From contig JAKUHH010000080.1 of NCBI GenBank assembly GCA_022701365.1, positions 932,436 to 996,435 on the forward strand: a DNA stretch of 64,000 nucleotides. The letters are read 5' to 3'. This DNA comes from Mycocentrospora acerina. Taxonomy: Eukaryota > Ascomycota > Dothideomycetes > Pleosporales. A model generated the notes under the pieces. It did no database searches and was not told where the DNA came from. It was given only the letters and a program-made list of their open reading frames with translations. This document shows, one piece after another, positions 1-10,255 of the stretch (positions are counted from its first letter, which is position 1; each line of letters opens with the position of its first letter). Position numbers and translations under genes: made by a program.

Positions 1-92
1 AACGCACTTAGGCGGCTTCATTCAGTGATCAGGAGCATATCGTGAAGCTGCTGATACAAAAGGCCATGCATGCCAACGCAAAGGCCAAATGA
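1..92 (+). pseudogene. 3' tail of an ankyrin-repeat gene, frameshifted
   Basis: In the third frame the bases up to the TGA at 90-92 read as the end of an ankyrin repeat (AASFSDQEHIVKLLIQKA, then a short tail). The preceding residues of the same repeat (NAL) lie in the first frame, so the two parts are out of register by one base near position 9. The third frame has a TAG at 9-11. This fits the decayed end of an ankyrin or NACHT-ankyrin gene that starts outside the window. The piece is short, so the call rests on about 27 residues. Confidence 0.45.
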
Positions 93-1332
93 CGATAATA
101 TCAATCAGTTCAAATTATAGAATAACGAAACTTTCTTCTGTGTATACGCTCAATTTTATTTTCGAGTATTGATAGCGAAGCGCCATATTTAGCTGTCGTT
201 CTTTCTGGAAAATGCAAGAGAGCTAGCATGAGCATTGAACGAGTTGATTGGGAACATAACAACAAAGGTGGATAGTAGCACGGTATATCGCAACTAATAA
301 CAAGCGAAAACAATGAAATAATTCGGTTCAAAGAACTTGAATCGATTTGTAAATTTCCAAACGTCATAGGAGAATGATGCTAGGTTATGGACAGTTTCTA
401 TGGCATCATGAAACTCATAGGACGTGAAGAGCGCTAAGATGTGTCTTGTTTGGTCATCAATACTAAGTAAAATACAAGATTCTTTCGCTGCAGGTAATGA
501 AATGGGTAAGAGAGGCTAAGATATTATCTAGTATAGATTATGGTATGACAGAGTGTAACTTGATCACTATGTGTGCAATATATCGGATAAAGCGTATCTG
601 TTGTTTCGCATACACCGGACTGCTGAGCACATGGAATAATTTCTCCAGATGTGCAGCACACATCCGCTCATGGAGAGCTTTTGAAATTGCTTAATTTCAT
701 AAGCAATGTTCTCTAGGTATCCAGGTTGCATTTAAAGTTAATACGAGAAAGAAGGCTGCAAGAGTTGTGTCTAACTTTGGAAGATCTGAAGCTCCTCGTG
801 TCTTTATGATCTGCCCAACGGCAGGGAGTGCCCTTGCATACGCTGTTTGGCATTGAACATTTACCACTCGAGTAAAGAGCATGACGAAAGAGAGGGAGAT
901 GAGATCCAAGATATTGTCTAGGCCTCAGAGAGATGGTGATCCTCGACCGATTTGTTTGCTTTGACGAGACACGCATTCACTACGAGCCTTGGAGAAATTA
1001 AGTTGCTCAATCGTGGTGTGTTGCATTAGTGCCGGAATACCGTCCGGAAGAGCAGACACGAATGACATCTTCGCGACTTGAAAGGTGCGACGGCTTGGCG
1101 CATCAAAACACAAGGTCCACCAACGGCGACTTCTCCGATTTCAGGCGCTTAGGAGGACAGAGAGTTTGGAATATTCTAGAATAGCAACCCGTGACTTGGT
1201 GTGGACTGGACAAGGGACAAGTGACGCAAGGGCGGGAGTCGGAGGTGCGAAGTGAGATGCGGGCAGGGATGTCGATCCAGTCGCGTTGAGCCGTGCCAGA
1301 AAACTTTTGAGCTTTCGCATCGCGACATCACA
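93..1332. other. intergenic stretch at the left edge
   Basis: Apart from the possible transcription-factor relic, I see no supported gene, RNA or repeat. The last 150 bases before 1333 are GC-richer and probably form the promoter and leader of the IF3-like gene. Confidence 0.5.
697..1113 (-). pseudogene. possible relic of a fungal transcription-factor-like protein
   Basis: One minus-strand frame is open from 1113 down to 697 except for a single TGA at 925-927. The part below the stop contains a segment (QTAYARALPAVGQIIKTRG, followed by LDTTLAAFFLVLTLNA) that resembles the helical middle region of Zn2Cys6-type regulators, where a 'cqTAY..AL' helix is followed by 'DdTLaAvllL'. No zinc cluster is visible and no good ATG opens the frame. 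I read it as a decayed gene fragment. It could also be chance. Confidence 0.3.
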
Positions 1333-2577
1333 ATGCCGCGCATCACGCCTCCTCCAGCTGCGGAGTTCAGGTCCCTCCTTCTACCACCAATTCGAATTCC
1401 ACTACGGACATTACAGTCATTGAACCGTTCGCCATGTCGACCCTCCATCTCGTGCACGGCCTCTCCACCACAATGCTTCGCACAACGTCGCTCGTTGAAT
1501 CTATACATAACAGCCAAGTCCAAGACAGTTCTCGGGATGCACAAAGTCATTCCATTCAACCTCTATGATATCGCAGAGCCTAGCGCCTCGGAGCACCGGG
1601 TCAATCTCGTCAAGAGTGAGGTAGATCCGACGGTAATTGCGACCGACTTGTCATTACAAGACCTCTACGAGAACCACATCAGGCCGGGAAACATGCTGTA
1701 TTTGGCGAGCGATGTCAACAAGAGGACAGCTCAGCAGTTTGAGAAACTCAAGGAGCAGAATGTACCCGGCGAAGCGAAAGACTATGCAATCTTGGAGGCG
1801 GAATCGACAAGTGCAAGTCTCAAGAAAACACAGCTGGGTGAACTGAAGCGCATTCATTTCAATCTTGCAAGCCCAATAGCATATGCCAAACTGTCGCTTG
1901 ACCGCGCATATCAGTTTATCAATGGTGGATCGCCTGTCGAATTTCACATCCGTATAAAAGGCTCTTATATAGGCAAGGAAAAACATTTGCCAGGCCCCGA
2001 CGACGTGTGGCCTTGGATGCATGACCACTTCCCCCACCTTCGGCCAGACTTTATCCTCAAAGCCATGCCGGAAAACTCATTCTATCTTATCAAGCCGGTG
2101 TGTGATGGCAAACAAGTCGAGTTTGTTATTGCAAGGCCTGCCAATATGATGCCACAGATGGACCTCACTGAAAGATTGATGAAAGTGAAGAGTGCAGTTC
2201 AACAAGCGATCAAGGGGGGAGCGCACATACAATTACCTGCGGGTGTTCGCGAAAGAGTGATTGATACTTTGGACAAAGAGAGTGATGGACTTGAAGGCGC
2301 GAATACTGGGGGATATGCTGGCAGGCAAGTCAAGCTGTATGGGGGTGGCACCAATAGGAGTAAGAGAGCCGAGGGTCAACAGGATGATGAGAACTATGTC
2401 AAAAGGCGCAATGCGAAGAATGCGAGCAGAAGCGTAGGCATGCACGGCAGTGGCAAGATAGAGTACAGTCGGGGCGCGTGGAAGAACAAAGACAAGTACA
2501 AGAGCAAGGGCGACAAAGAAGCCAAAACAGCTCCTCCTTGGCTGCGAAGATCTGACGCAGAGAATCCTACGCAATAG
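1333..2577 (+). CDS. mitochondrial IF3-like protein (IF3 C-terminal-domain fold)
   Basis: Single-exon gene of 414 codons. The open frame extends 27 codons further 5' but only to a GTG, so the first ATG at 1333 is used. The first ~60 residues are rich in Arg, Ser and Leu and nearly free of acidic residues, as in a mitochondrial presequence. A central region (about residues 165-270) has the IF3-C pattern: a beta strand (KRIHFNLAS), an amphipathic helix (YAKLSLDRAYQFINGG), a strand (PVEFHIRIKGS) and a second strand pair ending at VEFVIARP. The C-terminus is basic and disordered. By family knowledge IF3 acts in start-codon selection on the small ribosomal subunit; the yeast mitochondrial counterpart is Aim23. 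Assignment is by pattern only, so an unrelated mitochondrial RNA-binding protein remains possible. Confidence 0.55.
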   Translation: MPRITPPPAAEFRSLLLPPIRIPLRTLQSLNRSPCRPSISCTASPPQCFAQRRSLNLYITAKSKTVLGMHKVIPFNLYDIAEPSASEHRVNLVKSEVDPTVIATDLSLQDLYENHIRPGNMLYLASDVNKRTAQQFEKLKEQNVPGEAKDYAILEAESTSASLKKTQLGELKRIHFNLASPIAYAKLSLDRAYQFINGGSPVEFHIRIKGSYIGKEKHLPGPDDVWPWMHDHFPHLRPDFILKAMPENSFYLIKPVCDGKQVEFVIARPANMMPQMDLTERLMKVKSAVQQAIKGGAHIQLPAGVRERVIDTLDKESDGLEGANTGGYAGRQVKLYGGGTNRSKRAEGQQDDENYVKRRNAKNASRSVGMHGSGKIEYSRGAWKNKDKYKSKGDKEAKTAPPWLRRSDAENPTQ

Positions 2578-2694
2578 GTAGAACATCAATAAACCTGGCA
2601 AAAGGTAGATCGTCATGCACCAACGTAGTCTGACCTCGAGATTTCACAGCGGTGTGTTGGTACTACCTAGTTACGCTGATCTTAAGCCGTATGC

Positions 2695-2855
2695 CATGGT
2701 TGGGGAAACTTGATAATTACTAATACTCTAAACCTTTCATGGGCGAAGTCTAGAAAGTTAGTTATTACTAACTTACTAAATCATGTGCATAATGCGTACT
2801 TGGTTCGTAATTATTAACAACTTACTTAGTAATTACTAAGTTTCCCCCATCCATG
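2695..2855. mobile_element. MITE-like inverted-repeat element, 161 bp
   Basis: The left end (CATGGTTGGGGAAACTT from 2695) and the reverse complement of the right end (CATGGATGGGGGAAACTT, ending 2855) match over roughly 30 bases, continuing into TAATTACTA on both sides. Further nested palindromes (GTTAGTTATTACTAAC) lie inside. The heptamer GTATGCC occurs at both borders (2690-2696 and 2858-2864) and could be a target-site duplication. There is no coding capacity. Size and structure fit a non-autonomous DNA transposon, but only one copy is seen here. Confidence 0.5.
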
Positions 2856-3676
2856 TTGTATGCCGAACATAGTATGCTACAAGAATTTATTCCTTTCTTA
2901 CTTTCGTACAAAATTATTAGGGACTACGGATATGGTAGACAACCAACCCAATCAGCTATCTTGAGAATCATCTGGGCGAGTATCAAAACTTGCTGAACAC
3001 CTCTTCAGCACACCATTAACCCAATCAACTCCTCTGAGCAGCATTTGGTCCAGTTTCAAACATACTACAATTTTTGTTAGCACACGCTATTAAGTAACTC
3101 CTTATCCTTTTGGCAATAGATGTTCACGAGGCATGCCCATCTCTCTACGCATAAAGTTACACTGCAGTAGTCTGGCTAGAGTGTCTACGCTGGGTTATCG
3201 CTGTTCAATGCCACTCTTAGCGTGCTTACAAAGGAAACGACGTTTTATGGTGTGTACACGAGTCATTTTGAGTGAGCCCCAGCTCCTAGTATTGCAGGGT
3301 GCATTTCGCATGTCATGAAACATTGCTGAATAACTACTGAATCATTGCTGAATCAGTGCTCGAATAGACTTTCTTTACAAGTGCTTGCCTTAGTATTCCA
3401 GCATTCTAGCATTATGGCCCCATTGAAAGCTACCAGCCTCGTCTCCAACTCAATCGCGCTAGGAAACTCATCTCAAAACTGGCGACTCATACAGACATGT
3501 TTTTAATCTAGCACTAACATAGTCGCATCCGATTCCCACTTTGGCCCCGCACTTCTGGCGTCATCACGTCCGCTTTACTGCTTATGGCCTGTTAGAGTAG
3601 GAGTGGGATCCGGCGCATTGAATCTGTCGGTAATTTGGATGTTATAATCCACATACAGCGGTGATAAGTGCGGTTA

Positions 3677-4056
3677 TGTGGGGAAGAGAACTCTACAGGG
3701 CCGATACTGCATCTTAGTTACAAACATAAGCGCTTATTAGTTATACACATATGCTTTGCAGGGCCTGTCGATAGAAGCCCTGACTCTCTCTGAACTACCA
3801 TGTGTCAAGTTGTCGGCCCTTCACAATGACTTGTTCAGGCGCTGCGGATTAAACTATCGGCGCTAGATGTCAATGAGGCTCAAGTGGCATTTGCATTGGT
3901 CCATATCAACGAGAACCATCATTAAACACCACACGTGCTAAACATTAACTAGACTACTCGCGTGGATATACGTCTTGGCAGTGGCCATGGGCTGGGGTGA
4001 TAACTTCAGAGTGCTTGGTACACGTTGTATACTAGGAGACAATCATGGGATATAAA
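3677..4056 (+). promoter_or_regulatory. pectin lyase promoter: TATA box and CreA-type sites
   Basis: A TATAAA box lies at 4051-4056, 163 bases before the ATG. Two matches to the fungal carbon-repressor consensus SYGGRG occur upstream: CTGGGG at 3992-3997 and GTGGGG at 3677-3682. Carbon catabolite repression is common for pectinase genes; that it operates here is inference. Confidence 0.4.
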
Positions 4057-4218
4057 GGTAGGTTATTCTGGCTTCTTGTTCAGCATCCAGATCATTCACT
4101 CTCTCGTTCATTCATTCACCTGGTTCTCTGACTTACTATCGCTACTTCAAGAACTCAATCGTTGCTTCACACACGTTTCCAGTTTATCGGACATATTTCT
4201 CCCTCTCTTCTCTTCACC

Positions 4219-5409
4219 ATGAAGTACTCTCTCTTCGCCGCAGCAGCAGCTTTCGTTGGCTCAGCTTTCGGTGCTGACGCTGTCGTTGGGGCCGCAGAAG
4301 GGTTCGCAAAGGGTTCGTAGATCACTAAGACGTACCTCCATTCTTAACGGTAAACTGACTTTAATCCAGGTGTCACTGGTGGCGGCAAGGTTACTCCTGT
4401 TTACCCTACCACCAACGAGCAACTCGTTTCCTATCTCGCTGATGCCTCGCCGCGTGTCATCGTCTTAACAAAGACGTTTGATTTCTCAGGCAAAGGGTCT
4501 GCTACTGCGGCCGGTTGTGCTCCTTGGGGCACTGCAGCCGCGTGCCAGGTTGCTATTAACAAGGACGGTTGGTGCGACCGCGAGCAGCCGAAGGCTGCCA
4601 AGGTGAAAGCTATCAAGTATGACACGGCCGGCGAGCTTGGTATGACTGTTGGCTCCAACAAGAGTCTGATCGGTCAGGGCAACAAGGGCATCATCAAGGG
4701 CAAGGGCCTTAGAATCGTCTCCAACGCGAAGAACATTATTATCCAAAACATACGCATTACAAACATCAACCCGCATACCGTGTGGGGTGGAGATGCTATT
4801 ACCGTCAACGGTGGCGACATGATCTGGATTGACCACGTTACCACTGACCTGATTTCGCGTCAGCACATTGTCTTTGGTAACCTTGCCTCTGGCCGTGTTA
4901 CCGTCTCCAACAATGAAATCAACGGCGCCACTTCCTGGTCTGCCACCTGCAACGGCCTGCACTACTGGGGATTGTACTTCACTGGCTCTAACGACATGGT
5001 CACCTTCAAGAACAACTACATCCACCACACCTCTGGCCGCTCTCCCAAGGTTGCTGGAAACACTCTTATCCACGCTGTCAACAACTACTTCTACGCCAAC
5101 ACACACGCGTTCGAGGCTGACGCCGGTGCCAAGGTTCTGGCTGAGGGCAACGTTTTCCAGAATGTTGGCCAGGCCAATCAGCTCGGCCTCAAGGGTCAGC
5201 TATTTGGTGTTGCAAACGCAGCCGAGGCTGCTCGTTGCCAGGCAGGTCTTGGTCGTGCTTGCCAGCTCAACGCATATGGAGCGTCAGGCGCGCTCGTGGG
5301 CTCAGACTCCTCGTTCTTGACTAACTTCCAGGGCAAGAACATTGCCGCTGCCGCAAATGCCAACAACGTCAAGAACCTTGTTAACACTGCCGGATTTGGC
5401 AGGTTTTAA
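4219..5409 (+). CDS. secreted pectin lyase, polysaccharide lyase family 1
   Basis: Exons 4219-4312 and 4370-5409 with a 57-nt phase-1 intron give 377 aa. The ATG opens a typical signal peptide (MKYSLFAAAAAFVGSAFG). The mature protein follows the Aspergillus pectin lyase pattern from end to end: VYPTTNEQLVSYL, GCAPWGTA, INKDGWC, NKSLIGQG, WGGDAITV, WIDHVTTD at about residue 184 and SGRSPKV at about residue 255, where the Arg is the expected catalytic base. SGRSPKV and the absence of the Ca-binding Asp cluster of pectate lyases favour pectin lyase (beta-elimination of methylated homogalacturonan, outside the cell). Length is normal for the family. Flanks are AT-rich and the gene has no functional neighbours. 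Confidence 0.93.
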
Positions 5410-6799
5410 GCTTTGGATGTTGCATTGTGATTGGAGATGGAGTTGTGCTTAGATTCTAGACAAGATGGAGCTGTGTATCCCTCAATCCGCTACACCAAGA
5501 CCTGGATTTCAGCCCAAGTTTAGGCCAATCAAAACAGGGCTTGGCACCAGCAAGTCGACGTTTGCGCAGGTACAGGACAAACTTTCGTTATCTTTAAAAT
5601 GTTGGCTATTTAACTGATTTTCCTAACTCTGCTATAATAATTAATTTACTTTTTCTCTTTAATGCTCTGGCTTCGTCTCTTCATTTTTGCTCAAAATAAC
5701 AATCACATACCTGTAGATCCGCCCTTTTATCAAAAAAAAAACGCAGAAATAGCTTTGACCTGCACACCTTAAAGGCAGTAGGAATTCTGTTCCTTTATAG
5801 GTTCCTTGTAAAGACGCAGGTGAGTAGAGAGTGATTTGGATTAGGATCGGTGTCCATTACGAGGCAAATCGGAGTGCTGGGATTAGAGGGTATGCCATAG
5901 TTACTATTCTTTACACCTATAGGTCTTGTACAAAAAGATACAGCGAAACTATTCTACAAAGCTACTCTGCTTGCATCATTATATATCCTTAGCCTAAGGC
6001 AAGCTTAGTTAGGGACAGAAGGGTATCAGGTCGTTTCTAGATGTGTGTTGGCTGATTTAGGGGCAAACCAGTATTTGACAACGTAAACGTTAGAACATCT
6101 TGAAATAATTATTTTATCACAAATCTTTCACATCATTGTTACTTAAATGCTTTGCTTCAACGAGTTCTTATCAGCCTAAACTTAGGCTAAAATATTGGTC
6201 ACAGCGTAGCAAATTTAGGGATAGGCTTTAAACTTCATAGATTTGGGGTGCGAACAGTCATATAACCCTATAACCATACAACCACACAACCATTTACGGT
6301 TGATTCTGGCATTTGGGCGATGCTTGATTCTCACTCTTACTCAGTTCAAGATGTTTGTGTGAGTAGCGGTGGCAGCGGTTCCTGGGCGACGTTGCTGTGT
6401 TCGTCATCCTTGGCGCGGCGGGTGGCAGCGTGCATAAACCTTGGGCAGCACGGCATGACAGTGACCACATTGCTGGACGGCTTCTTGTCCGGGCGAATAT
6501 CTTAGCTCATCCATCTCGACGCTCGCCTGCAACTGACTCTCTGCACTCGCACCTTTCATCTCCCATCCCACATCTCCGCCAAACATTGCCCGCCACCGAC
6601 TGGCGACGACGACGATGCTCTTGTTGCCCTAGACGACCCGCCGCCATTCCGTCACCCTCCGTGTTCGTCCTAATCGCATCCCGGCTCCCTCGCGGCTGCC
6701 TCCTGCGTCCCGCTTACCCCGTCTGCCCACGAGCCCGCCTAATTGTAATAATTGTCGCACGCCGCCGCAACCAACCCTTGCATCAGCCCACGAGACTCG
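5410..6799. other. intergenic, AT-rich, then the EFR3 promoter
   Basis: No supported gene. The first 900 bases are AT-rich. Short palindromic words built on AGCCTAA / TTAGGCT occur near 5985-5999 and at 6173-6188 (7-bp arms, 2-base loop). Four 8-bp units sit at 6262-6293. From about 6350 the composition becomes GC-rich and C/T-rich, as in a housekeeping leader. Confidence 0.5.
6262..6293. repeat. four tandem 8-bp units (AYAACCMY type)
   Basis: ATAACCCT, ATAACCAT, ACAACCAC and ACAACCAT follow each other without gaps. It is a short degenerate array. The first unit is telomere-like by chance and I do not read it as a telomere relic. Confidence 0.5.
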
Positions 6800-9700
6800 A
6801 TGAACGCAGCGCGGCAGGCATGTCGCCCCAAGCACCAGGTCCTGGTGCTCAAATGCTATCCCAAGTTCCAGAAGAACGATGTCCAGGTCAAGGCCAACTC
6901 TAGCGAGCTGAGCTACCTGCTGTACTATGCGAGCACCCGCCGGAGCAAGCTGCAGAAGGTCGGCGACTTCCTCGACAAGCGCGCGACTAAGGATGTGTGG
7001 AAGGGCAGCATTGGCAGTGTCCAGGTCACCCTGCAGATAGTCCGCGCCCTCATTGAGAAATGCCCGCGCGACTTGCCCCTCTACGGCGGCGCCGTGCTGC
7101 GTATCCTGCGCACCATCCTCACCTCCAATGATGTGACCATGGTCGAGGAGTCGGTGCCTACCTTTGAGGCCCTGTGCGCCCACCAGGAGCCCGGTGCCCT
7201 CGCCGCCGACCAGGACTACATCAAACAGTACGAAGAGATTGTGCAGCTGTACGCGCAGTTCGCCTCTAAGACCGCCGCCCAGACGGGCAAGACGCCCACC
7301 ACTTGGCCTGTCGCGATCCGCTACCGCAAAGCTGGCCTGCAGGCGCTCAAGGCCGTCGCCTCGTCCGAATCGCTCGGTTCAGAAACAGGGCGCCAGCTGG
7401 CTGTCCTGATACCCGTTATCCTCACCAACATGCACTCGGAGAATGGGGCATTCTTGAAGCGCTTGGAGAACCGCGATGCCGAGAACGACGAGCACGAGAA
7501 GGAGCAGACACTGCGTCGACGACAGAGCGTCTCGACTGCACGTACCGACGAGGACGAAGCCGGTGACCCAATTGCAGCGTCAGGGACCACAGAAGACGCG
7601 GATAAGCTTCAAGAGGAGAAGGTGGGTGTTCTCGCACTCCAGGCGCTGCGCAATATTTTCCAGGGCGGCAATAGAGGACAGCTGCGGCTTGCGACTTCCG
7701 TGGTGCTCAACTTCATCAGCGCGAATACGAATGCAAGAGCCTCCCAGGATTCTACAGAGAATAGCAGTGCGAACTGGGCCACCAGACTTATGGCCATGGT
7801 CTGCGCATGGGCGCCTGTGCAGGATCGGTATGCCATCATGGTTAGTGCAGTTGAAGCTCTTGTCAAAAGTCCAATTGTGGAGAGCGACCTCGAGCGGCAA
7901 CTGGGTCTAGCATCGGTCATTGATCATCTCCTCAGCTCCACCATCAACTTCATAGGTCTCAGTGTCATGGACGTATTGGTTGGGCTTATTTCTCACACAT
8001 TGTTACTCTTACAACTTGGTGGACCTGGATCATCGATACATCCGCATCCTCAGCAGGCGACCTCCGTCTCAGAAAAAGATACCGACAGTCCATCATCTTT
8101 AGACAATCCAGCGGGTGTCGTCATGGAAGTTGTCAAGAAGGCATCGCATGTCCGTGTGCAATTACTCGAAACCGTGCAGAAGTGTATGGCTGATCTGGCA
8201 ACACATGTGTACTACACCGATCAGATCAGTGACATGGTGGATGCAATCCTCAGTCGTCTGAAACCTTCGAGACTGACAAGCACCTCTGCAACCGTAGATG
8301 CGATTGAGAATCCCGTAGAAACCGTTGACGCGGTTGCAACGTCGGGTAGCCTGCAAGAAAAATCCGCTGTTGACCGCTTCTTTTCCTTTGAAACGGCTCG
8401 CATAGCAGCTCTCGAGGCTGTGAAGGCCATCATCACCACAGCAAATACACGAAGGCCCGACGGATCAAAAGCCAGTGTCTCGCGTAGCAAAGTTGGCGTG
8501 AGCGTTTGGGAAGGCACACAATGGCTTCTGCGCGACCCCAGTGGACAGGTCAGAAAAGCATATGTTGACGCGCTTGTTACCTGGCTCGATCTTGAGAAGA
8601 ATCAGGAGGATTCGAGGATTGTGGATAGCTACAGGAAAAAGGAGAAAGAAAATGAAAAAGGAGAGCTGGCGAAACGAGCCGTGTCAAACGCGTCACAACG
8701 AGAGAGAGTGCCTCGCAAGACGGGGAAGAACACCTTTTTGTCACTTCTTCACCTGGCAGTGTATGAAAACGCGCTACAGTTTGTCGATTCAGAGGCTGAC
8801 TTCCTGCTGCTGTATCTCCTCCTCACGACCTTGACTCATAGACTTGGTGTCAACGCTGCACGAAGCGGGCTTCCAATGATTATGCGGTTACAAGAGGATA
8901 TTGTAAGCATTGAAGATCCAGGTTCGAAAGTCCGCATTGGTAGTCTTGTGCACGGCTATCTATGGGCTCTCAGCACGACGTTCAAATTTGAGATGTCTTC
9001 GGTTGGCCGCTCCATTACCAATGAGATCACACGAAGAAACAACAGAGGCCTGTGGGTCAAGGGTATTCGTGTTCCACCCATGCACGTTGGCCTCATAGAA
9101 ACGCCACATCCGTCTCAGGTGCAACTGCCGACCGACGTTGTTCAGACTGAGGCCATAATTCCCTTTGACAACCGCGAAGCTCTCGTCGAAAAGATTTCCG
9201 AAGGCTATTCGGCTTCATTGAACTCGCCGCCTTCTTCGCCACCTGGATCTCCAAGCCGATCCACTGCGGTTTCGTCGATACCAGTCATACACCAACCTGC
9301 AAATCTTAAATCTGCACCTCAAATTCCTTCCAAAGCTAGGGAGGATCTTCTTGCTGACTGGAGTCGAGACATATGTCTGGTAGCTAATACCAAGGACTCC
9401 TCGTCTGCATCGATGACAGGCTCGAAATCAGGAACACAGTACACACGGAACAACTTTCTGGGTGTCAACATTCCAAATGGTAACATGGAAAGTGGGGCCA
9501 ATTCGCCTATTATAGGTAGCCCTAGGCGCTCACAAAGCAAGCCACCGTCGATTGCGTATGGACTTGTAGGCCCTGCGCATCGCCAGCGCAGTTCCTCCAA
9601 CACTCCACGCAGCACATCATCCGTCCATAGCACGGTCCGCGTAGACGATCTCAAACGCGCGCTCTCCAGCGCTGGAAACGTACCACGTACCTCGTACTCT

Positions 9701-10255
9701 CGACGCGCGCCGTCTCACCACCAGAATGATGATTCTTCCGCGAGCGAATCCATGGTCAGCGTGCACTCCCTTTCCGACTCATCTTTTGTCACTACCGATC
9801 CTAACGCGCAATACGCCTTCACACCTGAAAGCCCATCTACACCTGCCGCCACACTGACACCCCGTCCACAGACTGCGACGAGTATGAACTTCCCCACAAC
9901 TTACCAAGGCGACGTTCCACCCGTCCCGCCTATTCCCGTCGCCTTGAGGGATAAGAGTGCAAGCTCTCCTGGTGTGGACGAGAAAGACTTTGCCCGACCA
10001 CGGACTGGTACAAATGGCACTGTGGGAATCAGTTTCACTGCTCAAACGAATAAGAGTCGCAGTGTGAAAAGTGGGGTTAGTCGGGGTCGTGGAAGGAGCG
10101 GACAGAGAGGGAGTGAAGTTTTGGATCGAAAGCCAGATTTCTCGGGGTTTTTGGATAGCATTGGGATTGATGACGGGGATGACGATGATTTTGACAATGG
10201 GGGGGAGGGGGTATCGGGAGATGGGTTGCATGGTGTGGGTAAAGTCCCTTATTAA
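6800..10255 (+). CDS. EFR3: Efr3, plasma-membrane anchor of the PI4-kinase complex
   Basis: Single exon, 1151 aa from the first ATG (the frame continues 16 codons upstream only to a TTG). The N-terminus (CRPKHQVLVLKCYP, then NSSELSYLLYYASTRRSKL) is the hallmark of fungal Efr3. It is basic with Cys residues near position 8, suited to membrane association. Residues ~40-750 are helical ARM/HEAT-like, and the rest is Ser/Pro-rich and disordered. The C-terminus has an acidic patch (IDDGDDDDFDNG) and ends in GKVPY. In yeast Efr3 recruits Stt4 and Ypp1 to plasma-membrane PIK patches to make PI4P. Length is in the range of other Pezizomycotina Efr3 proteins. Confidence 0.92.
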   Translation: MNAARQACRPKHQVLVLKCYPKFQKNDVQVKANSSELSYLLYYASTRRSKLQKVGDFLDKRATKDVWKGSIGSVQVTLQIVRALIEKCPRDLPLYGGAVLRILRTILTSNDVTMVEESVPTFEALCAHQEPGALAADQDYIKQYEEIVQLYAQFASKTAAQTGKTPTTWPVAIRYRKAGLQALKAVASSESLGSETGRQLAVLIPVILTNMHSENGAFLKRLENRDAENDEHEKEQTLRRRQSVSTARTDEDEAGDPIAASGTTEDADKLQEEKVGVLALQALRNIFQGGNRGQLRLATSVVLNFISANTNARASQDSTENSSANWATRLMAMVCAWAPVQDRYAIMVSAVEALVKSPIVESDLERQLGLASVIDHLLSSTINFIGLSVMDVLVGLISHTLLLLQLGGPGSSIHPHPQQATSVSEKDTDSPSSLDNPAGVVMEVVKKASHVRVQLLETVQKCMADLATHVYYTDQISDMVDAILSRLKPSRLTSTSATVDAIENPVETVDAVATSGSLQEKSAVDRFFSFETARIAALEAVKAIITTANTRRPDGSKASVSRSKVGVSVWEGTQWLLRDPSGQVRKAYVDALVTWLDLEKNQEDSRIVDSYRKKEKENEKGELAKRAVSNASQRERVPRKTGKNTFLSLLHLAVYENALQFVDSEADFLLLYLLLTTLTHRLGVNAARSGLPMIMRLQEDIVSIEDPGSKVRIGSLVHGYLWALSTTFKFEMSSVGRSITNEITRRNNRGLWVKGIRVPPMHVGLIETPHPSQVQLPTDVVQTEAIIPFDNREALVEKISEGYSASLNSPPSSPPGSPSRSTAVSSIPVIHQPANLKSAPQIPSKAREDLLADWSRDICLVANTKDSSSASMTGSKSGTQYTRNNFLGVNIPNGNMESGANSPIIGSPRRSQSKPPSIAYGLVGPAHRQRSSSNTPRSTSSVHSTVRVDDLKRALSSAGNVPRTSYSRRAPSHHQNDDSSASESMVSVHSLSDSSFVTTDPNAQYAFTPESPSTPAATLTPRPQTATSMNFPTTYQGDVPPVPPIPVALRDKSASSPGVDEKDFARPRTGTNGTVGISFTAQTNKSRSVKSGVSRGRGRSGQRGSEVLDRKPDFSGFLDSIGIDDGDDDDFDNGGEGVSGDGLHGVGKVPY

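Larger units (their letters stand above)
2578..4218. other. intergenic, AT-rich, with a MITE-like element
   Basis: No supported gene. It holds the inverted-repeat element at 2695-2855 and, at the right end, the pectin lyase promoter. Around 3320-3365 a short word (TTGCTGAAT-like) recurs several times without forming a clean tandem array. Confidence 0.5.

Noticed and set aside
4486..5106. 206-codon minus-strand open frame
   Set aside because: Lies entirely inside the pectin lyase exon, whose family motifs are unambiguous on the plus strand.
6262..6293. Interstitial telomere relic
   Set aside because: Only one unit resembles the telomere repeat; the array period is 8, not 6.
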